DNA of 64,000 nt from Bryoerythrophyllum caledonicum (lineage: Eukaryota; Streptophyta; Bryopsida; Pottiales; Pottiaceae): positions 4,786,263 through 4,850,262 of the forward strand of contig OZ020518.1 of the NCBI GenBank assembly GCA_963971425.1, given 5' to 3'. Each line of letters opens with the position of its first letter. Position 1 is the stretch's first letter. The notes beneath the pieces were generated by a model. That model was given only the letters and a program-made list of their open reading frames with translations, searched no databases and was not told the origin of the DNA. Positions 35,817-47,300 of the stretch are shown one piece after another. A program made the position numbers and the translations under genes.

Positions 35817-36765
35817 CAATAGGGTGACATTCAAATTGGCGTTTGGGCAATTCCAGGGATGGTGTCCCACACTGCTGCCAACTTTGACGCCCTCCACAGG
35901 GCTGAAAAATTGTTCTTTTACCCTGAAATTTTGGGAACAGCATCACCTCTATGTTAAAAACATGCATACCAAATTTCAAGTCCAGAGGACTTATAAAACA
36001 AAAGATATTAAAAATTAACCACCATGGGGTAGCTGTGAGAAAAGTTTCTCAACGGCCAACTTTGACACCATCCCAAGGATTGAGGAAATTTTTTTTGCCC
36101 ATGGAATTTTTGAAGTGAGAACACCTTTATGTTGATTACATGTGTGGAAATTTTCAAGTCCAAAAAATGCACAAAAAAAATCACATCCCAAATCTACCAA
36201 CATGTGTAATTGTGAGAAAAAAAGGGAAAAACCATTTTACTACTTCCAACTTTGACACCCTCCCTAGGATTGAGGGTTTGTTATTTCAACATGAAATTTT
36301 TGACACATGGTAACCTTTATGTTGATAACATGTGGGAAAATTTTCAAGGCCAAAAAATGTATTCAAAAGAAGATATTCAAAATCTACTAACATGGGGGTT
36401 AGTTGTGAGAAAAGTTTCACAGCTGCCCACTTTGACACCCTCCCAAGAATTCAAAAAAATTTATTTGTCCATGAAATTTTGGGTATGAAGTCACCTTCAC
36501 GTCAAATACAAGTGTGGAAAATTTCAAAATCCAAAAGATTTACACAAAAAAACATATACCAAGTCTACCAACATGTATTGTTGTGACAAACAAAGGGGAA
36601 AGTTTACCACTACTTCCAACTTCAACACCCTTCCTAGGATTGAGTTTTTGTTGATACATAATGAAATTTTGGCCACAAGATCATCTCCATATTGGTAACA
36701 TATAAGATAGATTTCAAAGCTAAAAGATGTATATACAAAAAAAAATTATTCCATATCTACCAACG
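35817..36765. repeat. Left compound TIR, five units of about 180 bp
   Basis: Units start near 35,875, 36,055, 36,245, 36,423 and 36,615, each with a CCAACTTTGACACCCTCCC-like line, then CATGAAATTTT, then ATGTTGATAACATGTG-like text. The inner boundary touches the transposase stop codon. Confidence 0.85.
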
Positions 36766-37764
36766 TGTATGTCCTCCATTAGCATCAATCACTGCTTGTA
36801 ACCTTGAGGGCATAGAATGACATAGTTGAAGGAGCTTTGTACCACTAACCAAATTCCACTCTTTTTCAAGAACTACCTTCATCACTTCTAAGTTTCTAGG
36901 GCATTCCTTGCCATGTTGCACAACATCTTTTAGCATCCTCCAGACATTCTCGATTGGATTGAGATCGAGAGAGTTTGCAGGCTAATTGAGCTTTTCGAGT
37001 TGGTGGGTTTGTCTCCATTCTTCACATGTTTTGCTACGATGAACAGGTGCACCATCTTCCATTAGCACTCCTTCTGGAAGTCTACTCAAGAAATGAATCA
37101 ATTCGCCATCGTAGACCACTTCAACAAAATCTTTAGCAGAACGTTGAGTTTCTGGCATAAAGACAAGTTGTGACTTTTGTCCTCCAGCAAATGCACCCCA
37201 AATCATCAAAGATGTCCGTCCACTTTTAAAAGTAGGAACTATACAACTTGATGAATAACGCTCATATGCACTTCTCCAAACATGAATCTGCCGAGAACTT
37301 TTTCCAATCTCAAAAGTAGATTCATCTGTCCAAACAATACGCTCCCACTCTTTTGGACTCCATCCATGGTACTTCTGAGCAAAAGCTAACCGTTGAGACA
37401 TGTGATGGGATGTCAAGAAAGGTTTTTTGACTGCAATTCGACTAAAAATACCACTTTTATGTAATACCCTTTGAATAGTACGTCTACACACTTGAGTACG
37501 ACACATATTAGTAATCTCTGAGACCGAGGAAGGACGATGAGTTTTTGTATAACGCACAATATTATTCACATCTCTCTCACTAAGTTTTTTAGCGTGACTT
37601 CCACCGCAAGATTTGCGCTTATAAGTTCCATCTTCTTTAAACGTTTTTACTAACCTCTGAACTGTTCTAACAGAAACTCCAGTAATGGCTGCAATTTGAA
37701 CTCCTGTATTTCCTCCCTCACTCAAACCTATAATGCGAGCACGGATTTCATCTGAAATTGCCAT
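36757..37764 (-). pseudogene. Tc1-family transposase (DD34E) with one in-frame TAG
   Basis: The frame runs from ATG 37,764 to TAG 36,757-36,759 (335 codons plus stop), the usual Tc1 length. Helix-turn-helix DNA-binding region: MAISDEIRARIIGLSEGGNT, then ITGVSVRTVQRLVKTFKEDG. Catalytic residues: D in IVWTDESTFE, D in LMEDGAPVHRS, and E in DLNPIENVW, with 34 residues between the second D and the E. The C-terminus GGHTRW is typical. A single TAG at 36,982-36,984 falls where the family has Trp (LN-W-PANS). Otherwise the frame is open and may be only recently disabled. Confidence 0.9.
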
Positions 37765-37789
37765 TATAGACTATTTTTTATGATGTTGA

Positions 37790-38549
37790 TACAATACTAA
37801 ATGCTCTTCAATAAGTAATCAATATAACACTCAACCTATGGCAATTGGATTATATAATTCAGTAAACACAAAGAACTCAACTTATGGCATGTGCACTAAA
37901 TAAATCAATCAACAACATAACACTCACATTGGCATGTGCATTAGGTGATAACCATGGCATGTGCATTAGATGATAACCATGGCATGTGCATCAATTGAGT
38001 GAACCAAAAAATACTCTTGGACATACTCATGGCACATGTGATTCGTCAACACTCAGTAAACTAGTCAACAACACTCAACAAAAAAATATATATATATCCA
38101 CTCAATAAATCAGCCCATATGTGATATGCCCACTCAATGGATCAGCCCATATGTGATTTGTCTACTCAATCAGTCAACAACACTCAGCCCATATCTAATA
38201 TGTCCACTCAATACCATCTCAACATTCACTCTCAATACCATCTCAACATTCACTCTATTACAAATCACATGACAAAATACACACAACATTTCCTTTACAT
38301 AGTGCTCAACAAATATTTGGAGGAGAAAACTCGTCATACGTGCATAATGCACACCAAACCTTATGACAAGTGGATTCTTCTACACAAAACAACTCTGCAA
38401 TTCTACATGTAGATTTCATTGATCTTTTCAAGATGCATTTGTGTTTGGTAGCTTAGTCACATGAATAAAATCAATGAAGAGTACGAGGTGTCAAAGATAA
38501 TTTGACATTCTCAATATGCCCCTTCAATATAGTTTCTCATTGTTACAAA
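37790..38549. other. Tc1 internal non-coding region with short repeats
   Basis: This lies upstream of the transposase start. It carries about 24-bp direct repeats (ACCATGGCATGTGCATTAG..., 37,934-37,996) and a repeated CTCAATACCATCTCAACATT unit (38,208-38,260). It probably contains the transposase promoter. Confidence 0.5.
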
Positions 38550-39498
38550 CATTGGTAGATATGGAATAATTTTTTTTTGTATATACATCTTTTAGCTTTG
38601 AAATCTATCTTATATGTTACCAATATGGAGATGATCTTGTGGCCAAAATTTCATTATGTATCAACAAAAACTCAATCCTAGGAAGGGTGTTGAAGTTGGA
38701 AGTAGTGGTAAACTTTCCCCTTTGTTTGTCACAACAATACATGTTGGTAGACTTGGTATATGTTTTTTTGTGTAAATCTTTTGGATTTTGAAATTTTCCA
38801 CACTTGTATTTGACGTGAAGGTGACTTCATACCCAAAATTTCATGGACAAATAAATTTTTTTGAATTCTTGGGAGGGTGTCAAAGTGGGCAGCTGTGAAA
38901 CTTTTCTCACAACTAACCCCCATGTTAGTAGATTTTGAATATCTTCTTTTGAATACATTTTTTGGCCTTGAAAATTTTCCCACATGTTATCAACATAAAG
39001 GTTACCATGTGTCAAAAATTTCATGTTGAAATAACAAACCCTCAATCCTAGGGAGGGTGTCAAAGTTGGAAGTAGTAAAATGGTTTTTCCCTTTTTTTCT
39101 CACAATTACACATGTTGGTAGATTTGGGATGTGATTTTTTTTGTGCATTTTTTGGACTTGAAAATTTCCACACATGTAATCAACATAAAGGTGTTCTCAC
39201 TTCAAAAATTCCATGGGCAAAAAAAATTTCCTCAATCCTTGGGATGGTGTCAAAGTTGGCCGTTGAGAAACTTTTCTCACAGCTACCCCATGGTGGTTAA
39301 TTTTTAATATCTTTTGTTTTATAAGTCCTCTGGACTTGAAATTTGGTATGCATGTTTTTAACATAGAGGTGATGCTGTTCCCAAAATTTCAGGGTAAAAG
39401 AACAATTTTTCAGCCCTGTGGAGGGCGTCAAAGTTGGCAGCAGTGTGGGACACCATACCTAGAATTGCCCAAACGCCAATTTGAATGTCACCCTACTG
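38550..39498. repeat. Right compound TIR
   Basis: Mirror image of 35,817-36,765, with only a few differences near the outer end (for example GGATGG against GGTATGG). Confidence 0.85.
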
Positions 39499-39500
39499 TA

Positions 39501-41306
39501 CATTATGGGCTTCGTTGAACTACAAAAATTTATATTTTTTGCATCAAATGTCCAAATGTAGTAACAATTGTTGGGAAAAAAGCCCCTACTTGTCTAGTTT
39601 GTGTGGTAAAAATCTCACATGAATACAATATACATGTTGTAAGCACACAACCATGTTATAATTGATTTGTTTCAAACCTTTTAATTATTTGCTTGCCTTT
39701 TCTTCAATTACCACATAAGGCTTGTTGATGCTGACATTAGACTAAGTAACGACACATCTATGTGCTTATTGTAGGTTCTACTTTATAATTTTTATACTAT
39801 AGAAAAACAATTGATTTGGTTGTTCAAAATTTATTTACCAAAAGTACATCAGGAAAATAGAAGGCACTTTTGTTCATATGTAGAATATATCAAAGATATA
39901 TGTTTCTTATGGTCATATTGATTCCATATGGGTCATAAATTGCATTCCATATCAATATTGACATAAAATCAATATTGTTTCAATCCTTCTTGAGATCATA
40001 TTGTAAAAAGATGATATGAAGTTGGTATAAAATATTTTCAATACAATAATCATAAAAATGAAATATGAAAAATAACACATAATTTGAAAAAAGTATTAGT
40101 ATGAAACTTTAGGACATTGTTTTTTTTATGTGGAAAATAATTGACCCAACTAATAGAAATGAAATGATTTTTGCACATTAGTTGAGTGTGTAAAAGAAAT
40201 CTCAAAAGATGTCAATATAAAAATAAAAATAAATAGAAGATATACCTTGACAACGATTGATGTCCAATTATAAGGTCAAATTCAAAAGCAACTATTCTAA
40301 ATAAAATATGTACCATCAATGTAAATTGTTTACTTAATTTCCTTCCCGCTTTTTGCCAATGTCATCTTGTCTTTTCTTTTTAATTTCTTGAATGCGCCAA
40401 CTCTTTGTAGATGAAAAATCATTTTCCAAAGTGGCTTTTGATTTCTTTAAACAAAGGATGGATATCTCCCATCTACTTAATGTTATAAGGTCCTCTATGC
40501 ATTTTTGGCCGCAATGACCTTCCAAAATCTATAAATTTTACATCAAGTGTAAAAGTGTAGTAAAACTTGTTAGAAAAAATGGTCCTACTTGTCTAGTTTG
40601 TGTGGTAAAAAGTTCACATGAATTCAACATACAATGTAATTTGGAGAGCCATTTATTACACCAAGTAAAATGCATGTCACTCACTCAATACTAATCAAAC
40701 TAACTTGAAATTTGTACCACATAAACTAGACAAAAATGCGCATCTTGTAAAAACAAGTGTTGGATAAGGACCTTCCACCAAGAAGTTACAGCACGCCGAA
40801 GTTGCAGTGTTCAAAATTGATCCTCAATTTCTTTGCAGAACCCCCTTCCACTACAATGCACGTAACTCACTCAATACTAATTGAATTGGCTTGAAATTTG
40901 TACCACATAAATTACACAAAAATGTGCAACTTATCCAATTTTAAAAAAAATAGACACTCATAGAAGGAGCAAGAACTTGAACTGCAGTGCAGTAAAATTC
41001 AACAAATTTGTAGAGGGAAGAATATTTTAAGTAAGTTCTTCTTATCTAGTGATTTGGTTTTTTGTCCGGGGGTTTGAGGTCGGACAAGATACTGATCCAG
41101 AGGAGAGGTATTCTTCAAAAAGGTGTTGCCACATAGGTATCAATGTCATTTTTTCATCCATGATTGAAGTTCTTCACTGGTCAAGTCTTGGCCATAGTGT
41201 AAAACCAATCTGGGAAGAACAAATTGTTCTCCAATCATATTGCTCCATTTCCCTTGAATTCTTGACCGGTGAAGTTCTCCACCATAGTGTAAAGCGAGCT
41301 TCAGTA
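39501..41306. other. AT-rich intergenic stretch with a direct repeat
   Basis: No gene is seen. A segment with CCTACTTGTCTAGTTTGTGTGG occurs at about 39,520-39,640 and again at about 40,530-40,640. A ligand-like GCATGTCACTCACTCAATAC motif recurs at about 40,672 and 40,855. These are remnants of an unclassified repeat. Confidence 0.4.
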
Positions 41307-41875
41307 GAGTTTTCCAAAAAGTCACCAAAATACACTGGATAGGTACCGTGAATCTTAACCCTTAAACGACAAATTTGTCTTTAGAAATTTTATAGAATCT
41401 TTGAATTTTAACACCCATATTTAGCTACCATTTACCATTCTAATTATATCACATGATTATTATTATACATTCAAAGAATTTTGAAAAAGAAAAATCATTA
41501 AAATGAATATCCATCATTGGAAAATCATGGTCAAAGTGAGTTGAAAAATGAAAAAACCAAGCCCCTCGGGTTGGCTCTGACGTTTAAGGGTTAAGGTCTT
41601 ATGTTAGTAACCGGGACCACATGCACATGGTGTCTTGGCTTGGGAAAGGTTTGGGGGAACTATTGGTCAACCATTTGAAAACTCGAGGTACTATGGGGGA
41701 ACTTTAGCTTGCATGGGGTAGGGTCCAAGAACATGAATTGCAAAGCATTTCATTGGTGCAGAAAAAGACGATATGAAATTTCCTCATGCTCTTTTTTTCC
41801 GTTTACACATCTCATACTATCTGGCACCATATTCTTCTCGACTTGCCCCTTCAGGAAGCACTTTCAGAAAAACTC
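41307..41875 (+). mobile_element. GAGTTTTC-TIR element with nested TTAA element
   Basis: TA at 41,305-41,306 and 41,876-41,877 flank ends GAGTTTTCCAAAAAGTCACC and CACTTTCAGAAAAACTC. The TTAA element at 41,359-41,590 is nested inside. Without it the copy is about 330 bp, an internally deleted relative of the 636-bp form. Confidence 0.75.
41359..41590. mobile_element. TTAA-family MITE (232 bp) with an empty site in the window
   Basis: The inverted ends CCCTTAAACG are flanked by TTAA at 41,355-41,358 and 41,591-41,594. The host element's inverted copy at 33,825-34,462 has GAATCTTAAGGTCTTATG (read on the minus strand, about 34,400-34,420) with a single TTAA and no insert. This is direct evidence for TTAA insertion with TTAA duplication. 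Confidence 0.85.
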
Positions 41876-41936
41876 TAATGTCTATCGTGGCTTTGCGTGT
41901 CATCTCTCGAGGTTGAGTGACGGGTTTGCCTATTGA

Positions 41937-42162
41937 CCCTTAAACGTTACTCGGGAACTGTATATTCAGGCACGTATTTTACTCAATAGGATACAAAATA
42001 TGTATTAAAGTTTAGCAAGACTTACACCTTTGGATTAAAGATTCTTTAACTAACATGTTTCATTTGGAGGTCATTTTGATATTTGAACCTTGTCATGTTC
42101 AAATACAACACCATACATGTAGAATATTGTGGCCACCAGTGGCACCTTCTAGCGTTTAAGGA
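41937..42162. mobile_element. TTAA-family MITE
   Basis: The ends CCCTTAAACGTTACTCGG and (reverse complement) TCCTTAAACGCTAGAAGG are flanked by TTGA at 41,933-41,936 and TTAA at 42,163-42,166. First of three elements lying end to end. Confidence 0.65.
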
Positions 42163-42166
42163 TTAA

Positions 42167-42380
42167 CCTCAAATGCCAAGGTGTTTTAGAGGAATCTCTA
42201 CTCCATTGAAAATAATTTGCCAAGATGAACATTCTGAGAATGTAACCATAGGATTTTCTTTCAAACTTGTATGAGATGATGTGGTTAAAATTTTGTGAAT
42301 TTTGGCTGTAGGAATTGAAAGATAACTACAGTCAAAGTGAAAAAATTTGTACCCCGTAGGTACACTTGGACCTTTAGGGG
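42167..42380. mobile_element. TTAA-family MITE, second in chain
   Basis: It runs from TTAA 42,163-42,166 to TTAA 42,381-42,384. The right end reads CCCCTAAAGGTCCAAGTG in reverse complement. The interior matches 20,956-21,172. It shares both TTAA sites with its neighbours. Confidence 0.65.
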
Positions 42381-42384
42381 TTAA

Positions 42385-42970
42385 CCCCCAAATGATAAAA
42401 GTCTTGAGGTGGGCTTTTGCAAGTCTTGCGCTCGTTCCCATGGTTGCAATTTATATATATAATTCTTGAAATTTTGTACAAAGATGCAAGAAGACAAGAT
42501 ATGCATGGGAATGTATTTTATATTCTCATTGGACCTCTGGTAAAAAAGTTATGCCATCTCAAAGAATAACTTCTCAAGTGCGGGCACTTCGGGAAATTCC
42601 AAAAACTTTTGATAGGACACTCTTTTGAATGTGGGATTTTTAGCGCTAGGAAGTAATATCATCACCGTTTATATTGAAAAAAAACATTTCTTGTCTTCAG
42701 TGGAAAATATCATTTAAACTAAGTCAAACGTTTTCAAACATTGTCACACATTGTCGGTCAAGGTACCAAAAAAATGTCTTCTTTTCCACATAAAACTTAG
42801 AGACCTTCGAATAATTCTTTTTATTTTTTCCTCTACAAGATGTGGTGTAAACCATCTAATGGACCATTCGGAGTCTCATTCTAAAACGTATCATATTCAC
42901 AAAAAAATAAAACATGAATTGGCAATTTTTGAGCCTCTAGTCCTTGTAATTTTTTTTGAATATGCTACGG
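42385..42970. mobile_element. Long TTAA-family element, copy D
   Basis: It starts CCCCCAAATGATAAAAGTC directly after TTAA 42,381-42,384. The body matches copies A-C up to CCTCTAGTCCTTG near 42,950, where homology is lost; the right end is missing. Confidence 0.6.
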
Positions 42971-44344
42971 ACGAAGCTATTTTGTGTGCCCAGAGCGGTG
43001 AGCGGAGAGCGGTGAGCGGTGAGCGGTGAGCCTAGAGCGATGAAGTTGGGGTTTTTCTGGGAAAGCGAAGTCATAAAGTTTGACATGAAGCAAGTGGGAA
43101 AGTGAATATAAAAGAGTCGAAGTTGACAGAAGAGGGCCTATAGCCGTGGATTCCAATAAAGTATGTGTTATCTTTGGTTTTCCATTCTATAAAATAAGGT
43201 ACTTTTTGAAAAGGGAACACTTGCTTAAGTTGTGGAGGGATGTAGGAACCCTATGACCGTGGACTGCTAGAACACCCTTTAATTAGTGACGTTGCATTAT
43301 CAATCCAAATTTTTGACATTAAGTAAATATGAAACCAGTTTTTGTGTTCATTTAATCACTATTACATTGTCCAATGAAAATTATGCTAGATTATATCGAT
43401 GAACTTACATAGTAGTATTTATCAAATCATTTAAATTATGGAAAAGTTAACGAGATATTGTAGTGCGAGGGGTACTGATAATAATGATTAAAGATACCTT
43501 GATTACATAGTAGAAAATGAGGAATTGAGAGGTTAGAGGGCTCATGTCGTAAGAGAATATAATAAGGACTTCTTACTAATAATTTCTAGCTCAAATAATT
43601 AGCTACATACTCAGTTTTACAATGATATTTTATATACAAAGTGATAATGCCTTTCTAGAGTGGAAAGAATGAGTATGGTGCTCAACTACTTTGAGGAAGA
43701 ACATAGTGTCAATTTCAAACCAGGTAAAATGAAGGTCTCGAATGTTATAAAAGACACAACGAATTTGAGAACCGCTCACCGCAAGTTCACCAAACGTAAG
43801 TAGAAAGAAGAGATTCACGGAAGAACTACAATAAATTTTAGATATCTCCATAAACACGCACCATAGAACTGGAGCACGCAATACGGTTCTATGTAGCATC
43901 AATAGGAAAAAAACATTATGTATTTATAATTGAAAATAATACGTGGAAGAATAAGAAGGGGACGCTTGTTATAAAGAGGAGGTGCCTTGAAACGCCTTGG
44001 TACAAGAAAGATTCCAAGTCAAATCAAAATAAATGCTCACGTAGAGGCAAAAGAAGTAGAGTTGGAAGATGAGGGCGGGGCATGTAAATCGACGTCAGCT
44101 TCTACATCCATATAACAAACCACACGGGCATCGTATTGCTGATTGCGGGTTTGATGGCGAGGAGACGAAGTAGTCGCCAATATGTCAACAGCATGTGCGG
44201 CCCAAGGTGGCAGCAGAAAATCACTTGGTGGAGAAATCGCCCTAGCAATCAGACTGTAGAAAACACTGAGATATCAGGATATGAAAACATGGAGTTCCAC
44301 TCGAAACAAAATGGCAGAGAAATCTAAATATATAAAAGTTTAAC
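42971..44344. other. Intergenic stretch with a short GAGCGGT repeat
   Basis: A GAGCGGTGAGCGGAGAGCGG-type simple repeat lies at about 42,993-43,035. No gene is otherwise recognised. Confidence 0.4.
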
Positions 44345-47300
44345 TTATGTACTCATTCTATTGCGTTTTATGATTTTGCGGATAGGGACGTCTTCGTCTG
44401 GGAGAGTTGCCACTAGAGGTGACTGAGTTGGGATCGTCGGCACTGATGATCGTGATGAAAGGTCCTTCAACTTCTCGTTAAAGATGGCGGTGTCGCTTTC
44501 CAGAGCAACAATATGTCGACCGGTCATCTAGCATGCTCGCACGGAATTTCCTGCAGAGGAAAATCAAAATATTATAATAACAATAATTAAATATCTAACC
44601 AAAAGCTTTGACAAAGACTCACCGGTGGAGGCAAAGGCATCCAGAATAACTGCTTGAGGCTGTGATAACGCCTCGATCAACATCCGGAGGAAGATAGCAT
44701 CCTTCTCCCGTGGCCCTCTCCATGGAACAACTCCTCGCATGGATTGAGAATCGGCGGAGGTGAAATTGAAAAGAACGTCAGATTCTTCCACGTCCATTCC
44801 CACTTCAGAGAGGGAATTGTTCTTGTTGAAAGTAAACTTTGCGACATCCACGTTCTCACAAAGGAATAACAAGACACGGAACCTTCAAGACTGCGATTGT
44901 ATAACACGCCAAGGCCAAGAGAAAGCTCTGAGATTGAGTACTAAGTTCAAAATTAACAACTAAAACCAATTGGAATGTTGGGAAGTAGATTAGAAATCGA
45001 ACCTTCAGTGTTGCATTAATGTACGAGGTAAAGTGGAGGTCGTTAATTGCCCACCACTCTCTGAAGACCTTGAAACCGTATCCGCCTGCATACGACAACA
45101 CATCAGACCGGATGGAGGGTATTTCGGGCAAGAAGATCAGTATCCTTCCCGAATCATGAAGGAAGTATTCAGAAAACTCAAACAAGCTTTCGATGGCCGA
45201 GATTGAATATTCATTCCACGAAAAAAATGTCCAACGCATGCTTCGAGATGGATGGGATGGCCATCACGTCAGGGATGTCTGCCTAGATCAAGTCAAATCC
45301 ATTGTGAGGACAGTGAGTGGACCGTCCTGAACTGGAAGCCTCCTTCCGTGCCTGTATAAGCACTAGTCAATAAAATTGTATAAGAACTAAGACAATGGGT
45401 GTTTGGATGCAGTTTGAATGATTAATTATTGTGACAGTTGTGAGATGCAAACTATTCATATGTGCTCCAGAAGAAGACAAATAATAAGAGAAATGAAGAG
45501 GAAGCCATCTGAATTGAAGTAATAGTGTAATATCTAAAGTATCTAGAGGACGAACGAATTGATTTGAAGTAGAGATGAATGTTGTGCGGGAAAGGACTCC
45601 ATTATCATAGAGATCGATGAGTTGTCCACGAAGACTATCGCAGGGAGAGGAGTGGAGGTTCTACCACCGTTAACCTTCTCGATAAGCATACTAGAGCATA
45701 GTGAGAGGAGACTCGTGATACTCGAAGCTTCGGCTGGAGATTGTTTTGGTCTCCTACTGAAACGAATCGGCACCACCAAGGACTCCGAATCTAACATGTG
45801 CACGTCATCCACGTGGGCAGCAATGGTCGAAGGGATCAGCTGAGCTTGTTGGAAGGCTAATTCGGCCTTGGCGGCTGCTTGTGCTTTTGCTACAGCTGAT
45901 GCAACAACGTCGGACTCAGCCTTCATCTTTGCAGCGACATCTAACTCTACTTGTGCTTTAGCAACAGCCTCGGCATCAGCAGCAGCCTTCCTCTTCAAGA
46001 CACGAGTCTTCTTGGGACCAACCTCTGTAGTGACTGAAGGAATCAAAATTTCTGTACCCAGAAGATCTGACTGCACATAGATCCTGAGGTCGGTATCAAA
46101 TGATGGTGGCCTCTTCACTGGACAATCTATATACCACCCGCACGCTCCCAATGCTCCCGGCCCCACGTCTTTGTCATATCCTCAGTGAACATAAACATAT
46201 CACTAGTCTTCTCCAAGTAATTGAAGAAGGATGGTGGAGTCCTAGTGATTGCCTTCCTTGGAAAAAAAATATACATGAAGTACCTATAGATAGTGCGGTT
46301 GATGGCATGCTTCAATCCCACTTGCTTCTCCAGCGGATTATTCTTGTGAACTCCTTTCCCCTTGAATTCATTTTGGAAGGCAATATCCCAGAGTTGCACG
46401 CGCATCTGCTCAATGTATTCGGATATCGTTGGAATGGGCATCCCATTATCGGGAAAATAGTCAATTGAAACCTCCATGTCTGATAAAATTCCGTCAAAGA
46501 GAGTTTCAGTCTCTCCTGAAAGCTAGAAACAAGAATCAAACAATAGTACTCAAGTCAATCAAGTAGAAATAAATCATAGAATGAAAATTTGCATACCACT
46601 TAGAAGCAAAGCACAAATGATAATGACAATGAGTTAAGCAGAAGATAGTACTTGAGACCACCATGTTGCCTTGTGAAGCCACTCAAGGAAGTCATGGTCA
46701 CGAAACTTTGACCTTGGAAATCGAACTTGCTCACGAAGAGAAGGTGGCTTGTTCCACTGCTCCAACCACTTTACCTTCATACTAGGAACCATTGCTGAGG
46801 TTGCGAGGTAATATAGTTTCTCCTGAGACATCTCAGGATCATCTTCGCGGTTCACATAGTGAATTTGAACTTGAGATAAGTACTATGCTGTATGTTTCGG
46901 GTCCGCAATCAGTAGTTGCTTCTTGAGCTCCGGGCTAAGCTGAACCTTCACTTTCTCAACACGTTTAGAAACAAATTCATGAATCTTTGCTGAAGTCTAC
47001 TCTGACTCGTCAGAGACCATCTCTTTGAATTTCTTATTGGCGTGAGCAACAACATCACCCAGCTCTTGCTGAAGAGATCAGAACAGAAATCAGGTAACGT
47101 AATGGAACGGAAAACATGGGCACATTACTCGTAAATTAAACTTTGAAACTGATACCAAGTTAGTAGATTCAAATCTACATTAGTTCAGTACACAAAACTG
47201 TTGGAAGGGTTTAGGATAAATTGGTCCATTAAAAGAATGAGCATCGAATTGGTTGGTTAAAAGTTGAAACTCATCCACCAGATTTCAGTCAACGAAAATA

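Larger units (their letters stand above)
35817..39498 (-). mobile_element. Tc1-type DNA transposon with about 950-bp compound TIRs
   Basis: The ends CAATAGGGTGACATTC (left) and GAATGTCACCCTACTG (right) are flanked by TA at 35,815-35,816 and 39,499-39,500, the Tc1 layout (compare TA-CAGT). The inverted repeats run 35,817 to about 36,765 and about 38,550 to 39,498. Over long stretches they are identical (for example 36,252-36,586 and 38,729-39,063), so insertion or homogenisation was recent. Each arm contains five related units of about 180 bp. The single transposase gene lies between the arms. Confidence 0.9.

Noticed and set aside
36252-36586. Identical 78- and 84-codon frames in both arms of the Tc1 element
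   Set aside because: They lie in the inverted repeats, overlap each other in different frames, and follow the 180-bp tandem unit; identity reflects TIR identity.
42993-43035. Arg/Glu-rich frame from GAGCGGT repeats
   Set aside because: Simple-sequence repeat, not a gene.
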